The position numbers and the translations under genes are program-made. The notes under the pieces were generated by a model. That model worked only from the letters and a program-made list of their open reading frames with translations, ran no database searches and was not told the DNA's origin. Of a DNA stretch of 64,000 nucleotides, positions 34,469 through 43,167 are shown piece after piece (position 1 is the stretch's first letter; each line of letters begins with the position of its first letter). Source of the stretch: JADGGM01 sp025449955 (GTDB taxonomy: Bacteria > Gemmatimonadota > Gemmatimonadetes > Gemmatimonadales > Gemmatimonadaceae); contig DATBNO010000016.1 of NCBI GenBank assembly GCA_036554285.1, positions 234,865-298,864 of the forward strand, given 5' to 3'.

Positions 34469-37400
34469 ATGAGTCGGTTTTCCTCGATTTCATCGCAGCC
34501 CGCAGCTGTGGTCGCCGCCGGTGCGCTGGCGATCGCCACGATCGCGGTGCTCGGCTTGGTCCCGCATGCCGCGGGTGTGGGGGCGGTGCTCGCCGATGTC
34601 CTGTTGTGCGCGGAATTCGCGGCGTGCATGACGATGTTCGCCCGTGCGCGCACGACGTCGCGCGGGACCCGGCGCGCGCTGTTCACGGCGCTTGCGTTAG
34701 CCTCCGCCTTCGCCATCATCGGGCGCGCGGCGTGGACCATCGTGTACGTCGCAACGGGTCATGCGCCGCAGCCGCCGTACGTCGAGGCGGTGACCGGCAT
34801 CGCGCTGCAATTGAGCGCGATGGTCGGGTTCGCGATGGCGCTCACTCGCTATCGCCACCAGAACTGGATGCGATTCGAGGCGATGGTGGATGCCTTGCTG
34901 CTCATCGCGGCGGCGGCCATCGTCATCTCGCAGATCTCGGCGTTTCCGTCGGCGGCGACGTCGGCCGGGGCGGCGATGCGGCTGGTCGCGTTGGGCTGGA
35001 ACGTGCTGGGTGTGGCGAACCTGATTCTCATCGTGCTCGTGCTGGTGTGGCGCGGCGAGGTGCTCGGCACCCGGCTCGCCTTCGGCCTTACGGCGGGCGC
35101 CGTGGCGTTGGGCCTGGCGAACTACATCTACGGCCGTGTGGTGTTGCTGGCCGGCGGTGCGTTCCCGACGTCGACGGGGATCCTGTGGTCGCTGGCGATT
35201 CTGTTCGTGGCGGCCACGATCTACGAGCCGCGGCGGAACGCCGGGGCGGGCCAAGACTCGATCGAATCGCCGACGTACAACAGCGACGCGGCGCGGGTCC
35301 GCACCTTCTCCATCGTCGTCGCGATTCTCATCGCCACGCTCAGCGCGTCGATGCTGGCGTTCCGGCGCGGCCACAGCGTCGCGTTAGGCGTGGCGCTGGC
35401 GGCGTTCGGCGTGCTGTTGGCGATGCGCGCCGGACATGCGCTGTGGACGCACCGGCGCACCACGATGGTATTGGAGCACGCCGCGATCGCCGAGCGCGAG
35501 ATCGCGTCGCTGCTCGAGCAGCGCGTGGACGCGCGCACGGCCGAGCTCGCCGAAGCGCACCGGGTGATGCAGCGCATGTGGACGTTAGGCCAACAGATCG
35601 CGCTGGAGCTGACGCCGGAGCGCGTGCTGCGGCGGTTCATCGAAGCGGCGATGGACGTGCTGCGCGTCGACGGCGGCGCGGTGGGGCTCATGTCCGGCGA
35701 CCGCATCCAGGTCGCGATCACCGCGGGGTTGGATGGCGCGCCCTCGATTGCGGGCCGCAGCTTCGCGGTATCGGGGTCGGCCATGGGGCGCGTGGTGCGC
35801 ACGGCCGAGGCCTGGTGGACCGCCGACGCGCCGCGCACGCCGGCCTCGGAAGAGGACCTACCTGTCGCCGATGGCGCGCGCGCCGTGGTGGTGATTCCGC
35901 TGCAGCGCCGCGGCGAGTGCATCGGCGCGATCATGCTCGTGTCGCGCGCGTCGCGCACGTTCTCGGAAACCGAGATCGCGCACGTGGAAGCCATGGCGGA
36001 CCTGTTGTCGGTGGCCCTCGCCAACGCGGATCTGCTCGAGACGCTGCGCAAGGCCGAGTGGCGCTTCCGCACGCTCTTCCGCGTGGCGCCGGACGCGGTG
36101 CTCACGCTGTTCGCCAGCGGCCGGATCGCCGAGGCGAACGACGCGGTGCGTGACATCCTCGGCTTGTATCCGGCGCAGGTCGTTGGGCGAACGCTGGATG
36201 AATTCGTGATCGAGTCCGAGCTGGAGCGATTCAAGACCGAATTCCAGAATGTGCTCGGCGGCCGGCCGACGCGTCTCGAGCTTCACCTGCGCCACGAGGC
36301 GAGCGTGCGTGTCGTCGCGGTCGCCGCGCGCTTGTTGCCGGAAACAGATCCACCAATGATCCTCATGTTAGGCCGCGACATGACGGCCGAGCGCGAGATG
36401 CGCGCGCGGTTGGCCGAGACCGAGCGGCTGGCGGCGGTGGGCGAGCTGGTGGCGGGCGTGGCGCACGAAGTGAACAACCCGCTGTGCACGATCAGTGCGT
36501 TCGCCCAACTGCTGCAGCGCGACGGCGGCATGACGCCTGACCAACGCGAGTCGGTGGACATCATCGCGTCGGAGACGATGCGTGCGAGCCAGGTGCTGCG
36601 CGATCTCTTGACGTTCGCGCGACGCAGCGAATCCGAATCCGAGAAGATCCACCTGAACGAGCTGATCGAGCGCACGATGCGGTTGCGGAGCTACGAGATG
36701 ACGTCGCTCGGCATCACGCCCGAGCAGGCGTTGGCGGCGGAGCTGCCAATGGTGCAGGGCGATCCACGCCAGCTGCAGCAAGTGCTGCTCAATCTGGTGA
36801 TGAACGCGATGCAGGCCATGGACTCGTTAGGCGGCGGATCGCTGCGGATCGCGACGCGGCGTGACGACGATCGCGTGCTGATCGAGGTGCAGGATTCGGG
36901 GCCGGGCATCCCGATCGACGCACGGGCGCACGTCTTCGAGCCGTTCTTCACGACGAAGCGCGACGGCACCGGGCTCGGCCTCAGCGTCAGCTACGGCATC
37001 GTGGCCGCGCACGGGGGCACGATCTCCATTGCGCACACCGGCCCCGAGGGCACAATGTTCCGCGTGACGCTGCCCGCGATGGAAGAGCTCGAGGTACGCG
37101 AGCAGTCGGCGCCCGTCGCCGCCGCGGTGCCCGCGTCGCCGTTGTCGGGGATCCAAATGCTGTTCGTGGACGACGAGCTGGCGTTGCATCGCGGCATTCG
37201 TAGCTACGCGCGCCGTCGCGGATTCGACGTGGTGACGGTACCCGACGGCGCGACGGCCCTGGATGCCGCGCGCCGGTCGCGATTCGACGTCGTGGTGTGC
37301 GATCTCCGCATGAGCGGTATCGACGGTCCGGCGTTTTACGAGGTGTTGCGACGCGAGCATCCGTCGTTGGCGATGCGGACGCTGTTCATCACGGGCGATC

Positions 37401-37528
37401 TCGTGAGCGCGAGCAGCCGCGCATTTCTCGAGTCCGCCGGCCAGCCGGTGCTAGCCAAGCCGTTCGACCTGGAGCGGCTGGAAGTGTCGGTCGCCTCGCT
37501 GCTGCGCGAGGCGCCGGCGGCCGTCTAA
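34469..37528 (+). CDS. Hybrid sensor histidine kinase with GAF, PAS and C-terminal receiver
   Basis: This 1019-aa protein has an N-terminal membrane region of about nine TM helices (residues 10-320), a short coiled coil, a GAF domain (about 370-520), a PAS domain (about 530-640), HisKA with H666 (VAHEVNNPLCT), a HATPase domain (NLVMNAMQAM, DSGPGIP, GTGLGLSVSYG) and a C-terminal receiver with D945 (VVCDLRMSG). A phosphorelay from H666 to D945 and then to an external Hpt or regulator is expected. The start ATG at 34469 is the first after the stop-rich spacer. The signal is unknown. Two small membrane-protein genes follow. Confidence 0.93.
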   Translation: MSRFSSISSQPAAVVAAGALAIATIAVLGLVPHAAGVGAVLADVLLCAEFAACMTMFARARTTSRGTRRALFTALALASAFAIIGRAAWTIVYVATGHAPQPPYVEAVTGIALQLSAMVGFAMALTRYRHQNWMRFEAMVDALLLIAAAAIVISQISAFPSAATSAGAAMRLVALGWNVLGVANLILIVLVLVWRGEVLGTRLAFGLTAGAVALGLANYIYGRVVLLAGGAFPTSTGILWSLAILFVAATIYEPRRNAGAGQDSIESPTYNSDAARVRTFSIVVAILIATLSASMLAFRRGHSVALGVALAAFGVLLAMRAGHALWTHRRTTMVLEHAAIAEREIASLLEQRVDARTAELAEAHRVMQRMWTLGQQIALELTPERVLRRFIEAAMDVLRVDGGAVGLMSGDRIQVAITAGLDGAPSIAGRSFAVSGSAMGRVVRTAEAWWTADAPRTPASEEDLPVADGARAVVVIPLQRRGECIGAIMLVSRASRTFSETEIAHVEAMADLLSVALANADLLETLRKAEWRFRTLFRVAPDAVLTLFASGRIAEANDAVRDILGLYPAQVVGRTLDEFVIESELERFKTEFQNVLGGRPTRLELHLRHEASVRVVAVAARLLPETDPPMILMLGRDMTAEREMRARLAETERLAAVGELVAGVAHEVNNPLCTISAFAQLLQRDGGMTPDQRESVDIIASETMRASQVLRDLLTFARRSESESEKIHLNELIERTMRLRSYEMTSLGITPEQALAAELPMVQGDPRQLQQVLLNLVMNAMQAMDSLGGGSLRIATRRDDDRVLIEVQDSGPGIPIDARAHVFEPFFTTKRDGTGLGLSVSYGIVAAHGGTISIAHTGPEGTMFRVTLPAMEELEVREQSAPVAAAVPASPLSGIQMLFVDDELALHRGIRSYARRRGFDVVTVPDGATALDAARRSRFDVVVCDLRMSGIDGPAFYEVLRREHPSLAMRTLFITGDLVSASSRAFLESAGQPVLAKPFDLERLEVSVASLLREAPAAV

Positions 37529-37537
37529 CGGAGAGGC

Positions 37538-37816
37538 ATGATGGGAAACGTCAGGGCCGCGATGTTGCTGACCGTGTTGATCCTGCTCGCAGCGTGCTGC
37601 GCGGTGTACATCGCGGTTCGCCTGCGGCGGCTCTCGGCGCAGCGGGCCGACGCAGCCGTGCGCGCGGCGGCGACGCTGGCCGAGCTGCACCTGACGACCA
37701 CGGAATTGCGGGCGCGCCAGGCCGACGAGGCCGAGCCGGATCCGCGACTGTCGCCGGGCGAGCGTCTGCGTCGCCGGTATCCGGGCCTCTCCACCGGATC
37801 GGGGTCCACATCATGA
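37538..37816 (+). CDS. Small single-pass membrane protein
   Basis: This 92-aa frame follows the hybrid kinase by 9 bp, with GAGAGG before an ATGATG start (37538 or 37541). It has one N-terminal TM helix (AAMLLTVLILLAACCAVYIAV), an Ala/Arg-rich helical cytosolic segment likely to form a coiled coil, and a polar tail. No family is recognised. Its position suggests co-expression with the kinase. Confidence 0.6.
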   Translation: MMGNVRAAMLLTVLILLAACCAVYIAVRLRRLSAQRADAAVRAAATLAELHLTTTELRARQADEAEPDPRLSPGERLRRRYPGLSTGSGSTS

Positions 37817-37859
37817 CCACCGTACGCCGCGCGCGCGCGCGCGCCGAGCTCCGTTAGGC

Positions 37860-38366
37860 ATGCCAGAATTCTTTCCGCGCAAGACGATCGAGTTCCGCGC
37901 GCTCGAGCTCAAGCTGCCGCGCCGGGTGTCGCTGTCGCTCATCGGCATGGCGGCGCTCACGGCGGTGCTCGTGCGGCTGCTTCGGCTGGCCGTCCTCGCC
38001 AACGGCACGCTCAGCGTGTGGGAAGTCCTGCCCATCTTCGCCGTGGGCTACATCATTCTGTTAGGCATGGCCGCAGCTTATCTGGGCAATCATCCGGTGC
38101 ATCAATGGGTATGGCGCGCGCCGCTGTTCGCGGTCCTCGAGTGCGTGAGCGAGGCGATCGTCAGCGCGATCCTGATCGCCATGCACAGCGAACGTATCGG
38201 CCAGGCTCGCGCCGAATGGGCCAACTGGCTGCCCATGTCGCTCACGACGCTGGTCCGGCGCTCGATCTCCATAGTCGTCTTCGCGCTCGTGCTGGCGTTT
38301 GTGGTGCAAACCGTGCGCCGCAGCCTGATTCACAAGGAACGGGGCGAGGAAAAGGGACACGCGTGA
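37860..38366 (+). CDS. Hypothetical four-helix membrane protein
   Basis: This 168-aa protein has four predicted TM helices (VSLSLIGMAALTAVLVRLL, VLPIFAVGYIILLGMAAAYL, LFAVLECVSEAIVSAILIA and SIVVFALVLAFVVQTV) and charged termini. No known family is apparent. A GTTAGGC heptamer (37853-37859) abuts the start codon directly, leaving no room for a normal Shine-Dalgarno at its usual distance apart from GAGCTC upstream. Confidence 0.72.
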   Translation: MPEFFPRKTIEFRALELKLPRRVSLSLIGMAALTAVLVRLLRLAVLANGTLSVWEVLPIFAVGYIILLGMAAAYLGNHPVHQWVWRAPLFAVLECVSEAIVSAILIAMHSERIGQARAEWANWLPMSLTTLVRRSISIVVFALVLAFVVQTVRRSLIHKERGEEKGHA

Positions 38367-38465
38367 GAGGCGGCGCCGGTCGCGCCGTATCGTCACGAGC
38401 CGTTATCTTTCACGTCGAAGCGCGCAGCCATCGCTGCCCGCGAGTCCCACATCCATCCCGGTTCC

Positions 38466-38852
38466 GTGTCGCCCAAGCCGCGTAGCTCGAAGTCACTGAT
38501 CGTCGTGGGCGACCGCGTCCTCATTGCGCTCGAGGAGGGTGAGGAGCGGAGCAAGGTGGGCCTCTACCTTCCGCCGACCGCCGTGGACAATCAGGCCGTG
38601 CAGGGCGGACGTATCGCGGCTACCGGTCCCGGCCTTCCGATGCCCGATCCCGGGGAGTTGGGCGACGAGCCGTGGCGCACGGCACGCCGTGAAACGCGAT
38701 TCGTGCCGATGCAGGCGCGCGTCGGCGACTACGCGCTGTTCTTCCGTAAGGCGGGTGTCGAAATCACCTTCGAGGGCGATCGCTACCTCGTCGTGCCGCA
38801 AACGGCCATTCTCGCGCTGGTGCGCGACGGCGCGAACGGCGACGACCTCTGA
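38466..38852 (+). CDS. GroES-like co-chaperonin homologue
   Basis: This 128-aa protein has the Cpn10 fold pattern: DRVLIALEEGEERSKVGLYLP near the N-terminus corresponds to the first strands and mobile loop of GroES, and VGDYALFFRKAGVEITFEGDRYLVV matches the C-terminal G-D-x-V-x-F-x-K-x-x-G strand. It is longer than canonical GroES (about 97 aa) owing to an inserted segment (PDPGELGDEPWRTARRETRF). No groEL lies beside it, so this is probably a paralogue with a diverged role. The start is GTG at 38466. Confidence 0.8.
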   Translation: MSPKPRSSKSLIVVGDRVLIALEEGEERSKVGLYLPPTAVDNQAVQGGRIAATGPGLPMPDPGELGDEPWRTARRETRFVPMQARVGDYALFFRKAGVEITFEGDRYLVVPQTAILALVRDGANGDDL

Positions 38853-38887
38853 GCCATACAGCCTCACTCGAAAAGACAGGGTCTCAC

Positions 38888-39304
38888 ATGACGTACGATG
38901 AACGGTTCGTCACGCCGATGCGCGAAGAGCTCACCCGCCTGGGCGTACGCGAAATGCGCACACCGGCTGACGTCGATGCGACGCTGCGCGATGCCGCGGG
39001 CACCACGTTGGTCGTGGTGAACTCGATCTGCGGATGCGCCGCGCGCAACGCGCGACCGGCGGTGGCGCTCGCCCTCAAGCACGAGCGCGTGCCGGGCACG
39101 CTCACCACCGTGTTCGCGGGGCAGGATGTCGACGCGACCGAGCGCGCGCGCAGCTATTTCACCGGCTATCGGCCCTCGTCGCCGCAGATCGGTTTGCTCA
39201 AGGACGGCAAGCTGGTGTACATGCTCGAGCGGCATCAGATCGAAGGGCGGAACGCCGCGGCGATCGCGCAGGACCTCGTGGCCGCGTTCGACGCGCACTG
39301 CTGA
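38888..39304 (+). CDS. Bacilliredoxin (BrxA/BrxB, YphP/YqiW family)
   Basis: This 138-aa thioredoxin-fold protein has the family's CGC active site (VVNSICGCAARNARP, C48 and C50). Bacilliredoxins remove bacillithiol from protein thiols in Firmicutes; homologues are widespread in other phyla that make bacillithiol. It lies 35 bp after the GroES-like gene in the same direction, which fits a thiol- or protein-stress unit. No bacillithiol biosynthesis gene is seen in the window. Confidence 0.9.
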   Translation: MTYDERFVTPMREELTRLGVREMRTPADVDATLRDAAGTTLVVVNSICGCAARNARPAVALALKHERVPGTLTTVFAGQDVDATERARSYFTGYRPSSPQIGLLKDGKLVYMLERHQIEGRNAAAIAQDLVAAFDAHC

Positions 39305-39365
39305 GCCGGGGTTCGTGCATGGCAGCGTGTTCGGGTGAGACGCGCGCCGTGCGTGCACGGCCACG

Positions 39366-39770
39366 ATGATCCAGTTAGTCCCGTACCTCGCGGCGCTCCA
39401 GTGGATCGGCGGCGTCATTCTCGCGGCGAATGCGGTAGGACGCGCGCGCGAATTTCGGCAGCGCGGCGCGTGGGCCCGCATCATTGCGCAAACGGCGCTC
39501 GGCCTGTTCATCGTGGCGGGCCTCATCATCGCGCTCACGATACCGTCCGTGGCGCGCGTCGTCGCACGAGTGCTGTCCGCGTTCGCGGATCCGTCGCCCT
39601 GGCGTCTCACCGTGTTCCTCACCGCGTGCCAAGCGGGATGGATTCTGCTGCTCGTTTCCATGGGGTGGACCGGCATGCTCGGCATCGTGAGTCGGAAGCG
39701 GGCCGCTCGCGAAGAGCTCGATCGGCGCCGTGAGCGTGTGAAAGGCTCCGGCGACCGCGACGCGCACTAA
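39366..39770 (+). CDS. Hypothetical three-helix membrane protein
   Basis: This 134-aa protein has three predicted TM helices (LVPYLAALQWIGGVILAANAV, IIAQTALGLFIVAGLIIALTI, LTVFLTACQAGWILLLVSMGW) and a basic C-terminal tail rich in Arg and Glu. No family is recognised. It lies 61 bp after the bacilliredoxin gene and 87 bp before the NtrB-like kinase. Confidence 0.65.
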   Translation: MIQLVPYLAALQWIGGVILAANAVGRAREFRQRGAWARIIAQTALGLFIVAGLIIALTIPSVARVVARVLSAFADPSPWRLTVFLTACQAGWILLLVSMGWTGMLGIVSRKRAAREELDRRRERVKGSGDRDAH

Positions 39771-39857
39771 CGGCGCTCGTGTTGGTGGGCGCCATTCCGC
39801 CGAAGCGGCATGGATGTAAGCTTCGGGAAGCACGGCACCCCCTACGGTAGGTCGCCG

Positions 39858-41414
39858 ATGACCGTCCGCCGCAAGCTCCTTCTCGGATTCGCGCTGATGG
39901 TGATTCCCGCGCTGCTCATTGGCGGGGAAGCCATCCGCACGAACGTGCAGGAGCGGCGCGCCCTGCAAGCGTTAGGCGAGAACATGGCGCGGACGCGCAC
40001 GTACGCCGAGTTGGAAACAGCCATGTTCAACGAGTCGCAGGTCATCTGGCGCTACCTGAGCGGCATGGATCCCACCGCGCGCCGCGACTTCGAGGTGAAC
40101 CGGCAGGTAGTGACGTACTGGCAAGGCCGGTGGCGCCAGGCACTGCGGCCCGGCGAGTCGGACCTCGCCGACGGCGTGGACGCTATTCAGCGACAGATCG
40201 TGCTCGCGTCGGACAGCGTGTTCGCGCTCTACGACGCCGGACACCACACCGATGCATACCGGATGGCGCAGGTGGAGCTGCGCGACCGGTTGCTGCCCGC
40301 GCTCACCGACGTCAATCGCGACGTGTACCGCCGCGCGCGCGAATCGAGCGTGCGCGGCGCCTACGCGCGGCTCGAGGACATCCTCGCCGGCGAGGATCGC
40401 GTGCTGATCGGCACTCTGGTGCTTGCGTTAGGCTTGGGGACGTTCGTCTCGTGGCTCATCGCGCGGGGCATCGCGCGCCCGATCAGCGAGCTGGGCCAAG
40501 GCATGGCCATCGTCGGCGGCGGGCAGCTCGATCATCCCATCGCCGTGACCTCGAACGACGAAGTCGGCGACTTGGCGCGCGCGTTCGGCGATATGACGGA
40601 ACGGCTGCGCGAGTCGCGGGCGGAGCTCGAGACGAGGATGGCGCAGCTCCAGCAAACGCAGCGACAGCTCGTCCATGCCGAGCGCCTCGCATCGATCGGC
40701 GAAATGTCCGCCGCCGTGGCACATGGTCTGAGGAATCCGTTAGCCAGTCTCCGCGCGGCCGCGCAGCTCGCGCTGCGACGCACGAAGAACGATGAGTCGC
40801 GCGAGAATCTGCAGGACATCATCTACGAAGCGGATCGGTTGGACAAGCGCGTGACGCACCTGCTCGATTTCTCGCGGCCGGCGCCCTTTCACCCCCTTCC
40901 GGATACCGTGTCGCGTATCGTCCAGGACGTCTTGCCGCCGTTCCGGAAGCTCGCCGAGGAGCGCCGTGTGACGGTGGAAGTGGAAGTCGGGTCGTCGCTG
41001 CCCGAGGTACGCGTCGATCCGGTTCAGGTCGAGCAGGCGCTGGTCGAGATCCTGTCCAACGCGCTGGATGCGATGCCCGAGGGCGGCGTGCTGCGGGTGA
41101 CGGGCCGGCCCGATCGCGCCGGCGGTTCGTTAGGCAGCGTGGCGATCGAGATTTCGGATACCGGCGCCGGCATTCCGGCGGACGTCTTGCCGTCGGTGTG
41201 TGAGCCGTTCTTCACTACGCGGCAGGGCGGCACGGGACTCGGACTCGCCACCGCCAAGCGGTACGTCGAGCAGAACGGCGGCCAGCTCGAGATCGAGAGC
41301 GGCGCCTCGCGCGCGGGCGGTCGCGGCACCACGGTTCGCGTTAGGCTGCCGGCGGCCGGCGTGCGGACGCCCGGGGTCGCATCGCCAACGGGTAGTCCGG
41401 CGAGCGTATCGTGA
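39858..41414 (+). CDS. Sensor histidine kinase with HAMP domain (NtrB/ZraS-like)
   Basis: This 518-aa kinase has TM1 (about residues 8-28), a helical extracytoplasmic region of about 155 residues, TM2 (about 185-205), a HAMP linker (ARPISELGQGMAIVGGGQLDH), a coiled coil, HisKA with H289 (AAVAHGLRNPLASL) and a HATPase domain (EILSNALDAM, DTGAGIP, GTGLGLATAKRYV). The HGLRNP H-box and the sigma54 activator encoded next, overlapping by 4 bp (GTGA), define an NtrB/NtrC-type system. The ATG at 39858 is chosen over 39810 because TM1 follows directly. Confidence 0.93.
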   Translation: MTVRRKLLLGFALMVIPALLIGGEAIRTNVQERRALQALGENMARTRTYAELETAMFNESQVIWRYLSGMDPTARRDFEVNRQVVTYWQGRWRQALRPGESDLADGVDAIQRQIVLASDSVFALYDAGHHTDAYRMAQVELRDRLLPALTDVNRDVYRRARESSVRGAYARLEDILAGEDRVLIGTLVLALGLGTFVSWLIARGIARPISELGQGMAIVGGGQLDHPIAVTSNDEVGDLARAFGDMTERLRESRAELETRMAQLQQTQRQLVHAERLASIGEMSAAVAHGLRNPLASLRAAAQLALRRTKNDESRENLQDIIYEADRLDKRVTHLLDFSRPAPFHPLPDTVSRIVQDVLPPFRKLAEERRVTVEVEVGSSLPEVRVDPVQVEQALVEILSNALDAMPEGGVLRVTGRPDRAGGSLGSVAIEISDTGAGIPADVLPSVCEPFFTTRQGGTGLGLATAKRYVEQNGGQLEIESGASRAGGRGTTVRVRLPAAGVRTPGVASPTGSPASVS

Positions 41415-42805
41415 GCGGCCCGAGCGTGCTGGTGGTGGACGACGAGCGCACCCTGGCGCGCTCGATCAAAGCCTATCTCACGGAGAGCGGCTATGAGGCC
41501 GAAGTCGCGGCCGACGCCGAGCACGCGCTCGACCTCCTGGCCACGCTGCGGCCCGATGTCGTATTCGCCGACCTCCGCCTGCCGGGCATGAGCGGCATCA
41601 CGCTCATGCAGCGCATTCACGAATTCGATCGCGCGATTCCGGTGATCATCATGACCGCGTTCGGCACGATCGAGGGCGCGGTGGAGGCGGTCAAGTTAGG
41701 CGCGTTCGACTACCTCAAGAAACCGGTCGACCTCGAGGAGCTGCGGCTGCTCGCCGACCGCGCGCGCGAGACGTCGCTGCTCAAGCACGAGCTCTCGTAT
41801 CACCGCAAGCGCGCCGCCGCCGATCCGCACTTCGCCCAACTCGTCGGCGAATCGCCGCCGATGCGCGCGGTGCGCGATCGCGCCCGGCAGGTCGCCGCAC
41901 TCGAGGACACGCCGCCGGTGCTGATTACAGGCGAAACCGGCACGGGCAAGGGGCTCCTCGCGCGCACGATCCACGCGTCCGGTCGTTTGTCGTCGAAACC
42001 GTTCATCGAGCTCACGTGCACGGCGCTTCCGGCGAATCTCATCGAGGCCGAGTTGTTCGGTTACGAGCGCGGCGCGTTCACGGACGCCAAGGAATCGAAG
42101 ATCGGATTGTTCGAGGCCGCGGAAGGCGGCACGCTCTTCCTCGACGAAGTGGGAGACGTGGAAACGGCGCTCCAGGGGAAACTGCTGCGCGCCGTCGAAG
42201 AAGGCGTCGTTAGGCGGGTGGGCGGACTGCGCGATCGGAGGGTGAACGTTCACATCATCGCCGCCACCAATCGCGACCTCGAGCGCGACGTGCAGACGGG
42301 CAACTTCCGCAAAGACCTGTTCTTTCGACTCGCCGTGATCGTGCTGCATTTGCCGCCGCTCCGCGAACGGGGAGACGACATCGCGCTCCTGGCCGATCGA
42401 TTCCTGGCGCGCTTCACGGCCAAGTACGGGAAGGACGTCCGATCGATCGACCCCGACGCACGCGCGGCCATGCTTGGCTATCCGTGGCCGGGCAATGTCC
42501 GCGAGCTGAGCCACGTGATCGAGCGCGCTGTGCTGTGGAGCCAAGGCCCAACGCTCGAGATGAGTCACCTCTCGCTGATGAACACGGTTGCGCCGCCGGC
42601 CATCCGGCAGAGCGAAATAGACGTGACCGCCGATCGGACGGACGCGCCGGCGCTTCCGCCCGATGGCGTAGAGCTGTCACAATGGGAGCGCTCCCTGATC
42701 GAGCAGGCGCTCCACGAAGCAGGCGGGAATCAAACCAAAGCGGCGCAACGACTCGGCATCAGTCGGGATACGCTGCGCTATCGCCTCAAGAAATTCGGGC
42801 TGTAG
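41411..42805 (+). CDS. Sigma54-dependent response regulator (NtrC family)
   Basis: This 464-aa activator has a receiver with D54 (VFADLRLPG), an AAA+ domain with Walker A GETGTGKG (174-181) and Walker B TLFLDEVG (241-248), the arginine-finger region FRKDLFFRL, and a C-terminal Fis-type helix-turn-helix (NQTKAAQRLGISRDTLRYRL). The sigma54-contact loop reads GAFTDA (221-226) rather than GAFTGA, a departure that may alter but need not abolish sigma54 engagement. The GTG start overlaps the kinase stop. A tandem dyad 4 bp after the stop could be its own binding site. Confidence 0.94.
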   Translation: MSGPSVLVVDDERTLARSIKAYLTESGYEAEVAADAEHALDLLATLRPDVVFADLRLPGMSGITLMQRIHEFDRAIPVIIMTAFGTIEGAVEAVKLGAFDYLKKPVDLEELRLLADRARETSLLKHELSYHRKRAAADPHFAQLVGESPPMRAVRDRARQVAALEDTPPVLITGETGTGKGLLARTIHASGRLSSKPFIELTCTALPANLIEAELFGYERGAFTDAKESKIGLFEAAEGGTLFLDEVGDVETALQGKLLRAVEEGVVRRVGGLRDRRVNVHIIAATNRDLERDVQTGNFRKDLFFRLAVIVLHLPPLRERGDDIALLADRFLARFTAKYGKDVRSIDPDARAAMLGYPWPGNVRELSHVIERAVLWSQGPTLEMSHLSLMNTVAPPAIRQSEIDVTADRTDAPALPPDGVELSQWERSLIEQALHEAGGNQTKAAQRLGISRDTLRYRLKKFGL

Positions 42806-42809
42806 TTAC

Positions 42810-42845
42810 TGGGTGAAATCACCCAAGTCTGGGTGATTTCACGCA
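42810..42845. promoter_or_regulatory. Tandem TGGGTGA-NN-TCACCCA dyads, candidate activator-binding sites (or terminator stem)
   Basis: TGGGTGA-AA-TCACCCA (42810-42825) is a perfect 16-bp dyad. TGGGTGA-TT-TCACGCA (42830-42845) is a second copy with one mismatch, centred exactly 20 bp away. A third half-site TCACCCA follows at 42847-42853. Read as RNA, the region also forms a 13-bp stem (GTGAAATCACCCA / TGGGTGATTTCAC) with a 4-nt loop but no T-tract. Size and helical spacing fit NtrC-type enhancer sites. A terminator for the regulator gene is the alternative. Confidence 0.5.
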
Positions 42846-42916
42846 GTCACCCAACGCGAGACGCGCCGGGCTGACGCGGGCTATGCGAGTCAATGTGTTG
42901 TCCCACGGAGGTTTGA

Positions 42917-42979
42917 ATGGATCTCATCGGGCTCCGTGCGCGCGGCACGGCGGATGCTCTGCAACGTAATTGTCATTGA
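42917..42979 (+). CDS. Possible 20-residue small ORF with strong Shine-Dalgarno
   Basis: GGAGG at 42907-42911 lies 5 bp before an ATG that opens a 20-codon frame (MDLIGLRARGTADALQRNCH) ending in TGA. It might be a leader peptide of the pqq unit. However, the candidate sigma54 promoter at 42943-42958 lies inside it, so both cannot be used on the same transcript. No homology is claimed. Confidence 0.22.
   Translation: MDLIGLRARGTADALQRNCH
42943..42958 (+). promoter_or_regulatory. Candidate sigma54 (-24/-12) promoter of pqqA
   Basis: CGGCACGGCGGATGCT fits the consensus TGGCACG-N4-TTGCA: GGCACG is exact, the -12 element is ATGC, and GG and GC are 12 bp apart as required. It lies about 100 bp downstream of the tandem dyads and about 110 bp upstream of pqqA, the usual geometry for an NtrC-activated promoter. 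A TTGACA at 42976-42981 has no matching -10 box. Confidence 0.45.
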
Positions 42980-43070
42980 CACAACGCGGCGGGTTTTGGC
43001 GAGGGCCGTTCATACTTCGGTGGACCGGTTTCGACCCGAAATCCGTTGCGACAACCGCGGGAGATGTACC

Positions 43071-43145
43071 ATGTCCTGGACCAAGCCGCAGTTCGAAGTG
43101 GTGGAAGTAACGATGGAAGTGACCGCCTACGTCGCTCGGCGCTAA
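43071..43145 (+). CDS. pqqA: Coenzyme PQQ precursor peptide PqqA
   Basis: This 24-residue peptide begins MSWTKPQFEVVEV and ends EVTAYVARR. It matches the PqqA family in size (22-24 aa), in the opening W-T/x-K-P, and in the invariant Glu-x3-Tyr (E16-VTA-Y20) whose side chains are cross-linked to form pyrroloquinoline quinone. GGGAG (43059-43063) lies 7 bp before the ATG. The radical-SAM gene pqqE follows after a hairpin. pqqB, pqqC and pqqD are not in the window. Confidence 0.93.
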   Translation: MSWTKPQFEVVEVTMEVTAYVARR

Positions 43146-43167
43146 GAGCGCCGGGTAGTGCAGGCAA

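Noticed and set aside
37827..37848. (CG)n run as a microsatellite or Z-DNA element
   Set aside because: The alternating run is short and common for DNA of this composition.
42976..43016. TTGACA at 42976 as a sigma70 promoter for pqqA
   Set aside because: No acceptable -10 box lies 16-18 bp downstream; CATACT is 29 bp away.
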